Shown here: positions 5,131-5,293 of the stretch, piece by piece
How the letters are laid out: each line of letters starts with the position of its first letter
How positions within the stretch are numbered: position 1 is the stretch's first letter
NCBI GenBank assembly: GCA_947385505.1
Contig: CANDLP010000194.1
Coordinates: 1-5,293, forward strand
Direction of reading: 5' to 3'
Origin: an uncultured Clostridia bacterium
Lineage (GTDB): Bacteria > Bacillota > Clostridia > Oscillospirales > Ruminococcaceae
Length of the DNA stretch: 5,293 nt
The notes under the pieces: model-generated
The model's input: only the letters and a program-made list of their open reading frames with translations
The model's database searches: none
Told to the model about the DNA's origin: nothing
Position numbers and translations under genes: made by a program

Positions 5131-5293
5131 GGCCGCAAATCTCAAATCCCGAATATCCGTTCAATCCTTGCAATTCCCCTAACCCTCGCAATCTCCGGCC
5201 GTCTCTAACCAACTCCCACGCACCCGCCGACATTCCCCTGAAACCAATTGCCTTTAAAATTTACGCTGTTTCCGCTTTAACATATACCATATA
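5131..5293 (-). other. Unassigned C-rich (plus strand) region before the terminator
   Basis: No convincing gene is seen. All three minus-strand frames entering from the right edge meet a stop by about 5255; one (10 codons, TAA at 5263-5261) could be the tail of an upstream gene. The stretch 5161-5240 is strongly asymmetric: for example 5161-5220 has 27 C and 6 G on the plus strand. Loosely repeated words (GCAATTCC and GCAATCTCC; CCCTAACC and CTCTAACC) give it a low-complexity look. It is either the long 3' UTR of an upstream gene or the 3' part of a noncoding RNA that ends at the terminator at 5093-5130. Confidence 0.4.

Noticed and set aside
4973..5233. Minus-strand 86-codon open frame
   Set aside because: It runs straight through the strong terminator at 5093-5130 and through the T-run, giving a Phe/Leu run; no family resemblance and no well-spaced RBS.

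Overview
The window reads as chromosomal DNA from a low-to-medium GC Gram-positive bacterium of the Clostridia, most like Ruminococcus/Oscillospiraceae. This rests on strong AGGAG/AAAGGA ribosome binding sites, textbook sigma-A promoters, AT-rich intergenic DNA, a Firmicutes-type lipobox and signal peptide, and a clostridial-looking glycogen synthase. It is an inference from style and protein likeness, not from a marker gene. No tRNA, rRNA, CRISPR array or insertion sequence is visible.

Layout. Bases 1-764 (minus strand) hold most of a suppressor-of-fused (SUFU) domain protein that runs off the left edge; it has its own near-consensus promoter at 801-829. Divergent from it, at 988-1524 (plus), is a 178-residue protein of unknown function. 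A strong promoter at 1620-1648 and a leader of about 107 nt precede glgA (1762-3201, plus), a full-length GT5 glycogen synthase that uses ADP-glucose to extend alpha-1,4-glucan. It has every motif I could check except the Lys of the N-terminal KTGGL motif, which is Ala here. glgA is closed by a strong hairpin terminator at 3219-3250, which probably works in both directions, and a second GC-rich hairpin plus T-run at 3278-3325.

The right half is a minus-strand, two-gene secreted module: a signal-peptide-bearing C39-like cysteine peptidase (3992-4864) followed 29 nt later by a small lipoprotein (3408-3962). They are probably co-transcribed and end at the same intergenic region as glgA. The leader upstream of the peptidase contains two perfect inverted repeats (4889-4909 and 4991-5015). 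Beyond it, a very strong minus-strand terminator (5093-5130) closes an upstream transcript whose last part (5131-5293) is noncoding-looking and strongly skewed towards C on the plus strand.

The genes do not form one pathway. glgA belongs to storage polysaccharide synthesis, the SUFU protein belongs to a family often found among polymorphic-toxin immunity proteins, and the peptidase/lipoprotein pair acts outside the membrane. The least explained parts are that pair and its leader, and the 178-residue protein.
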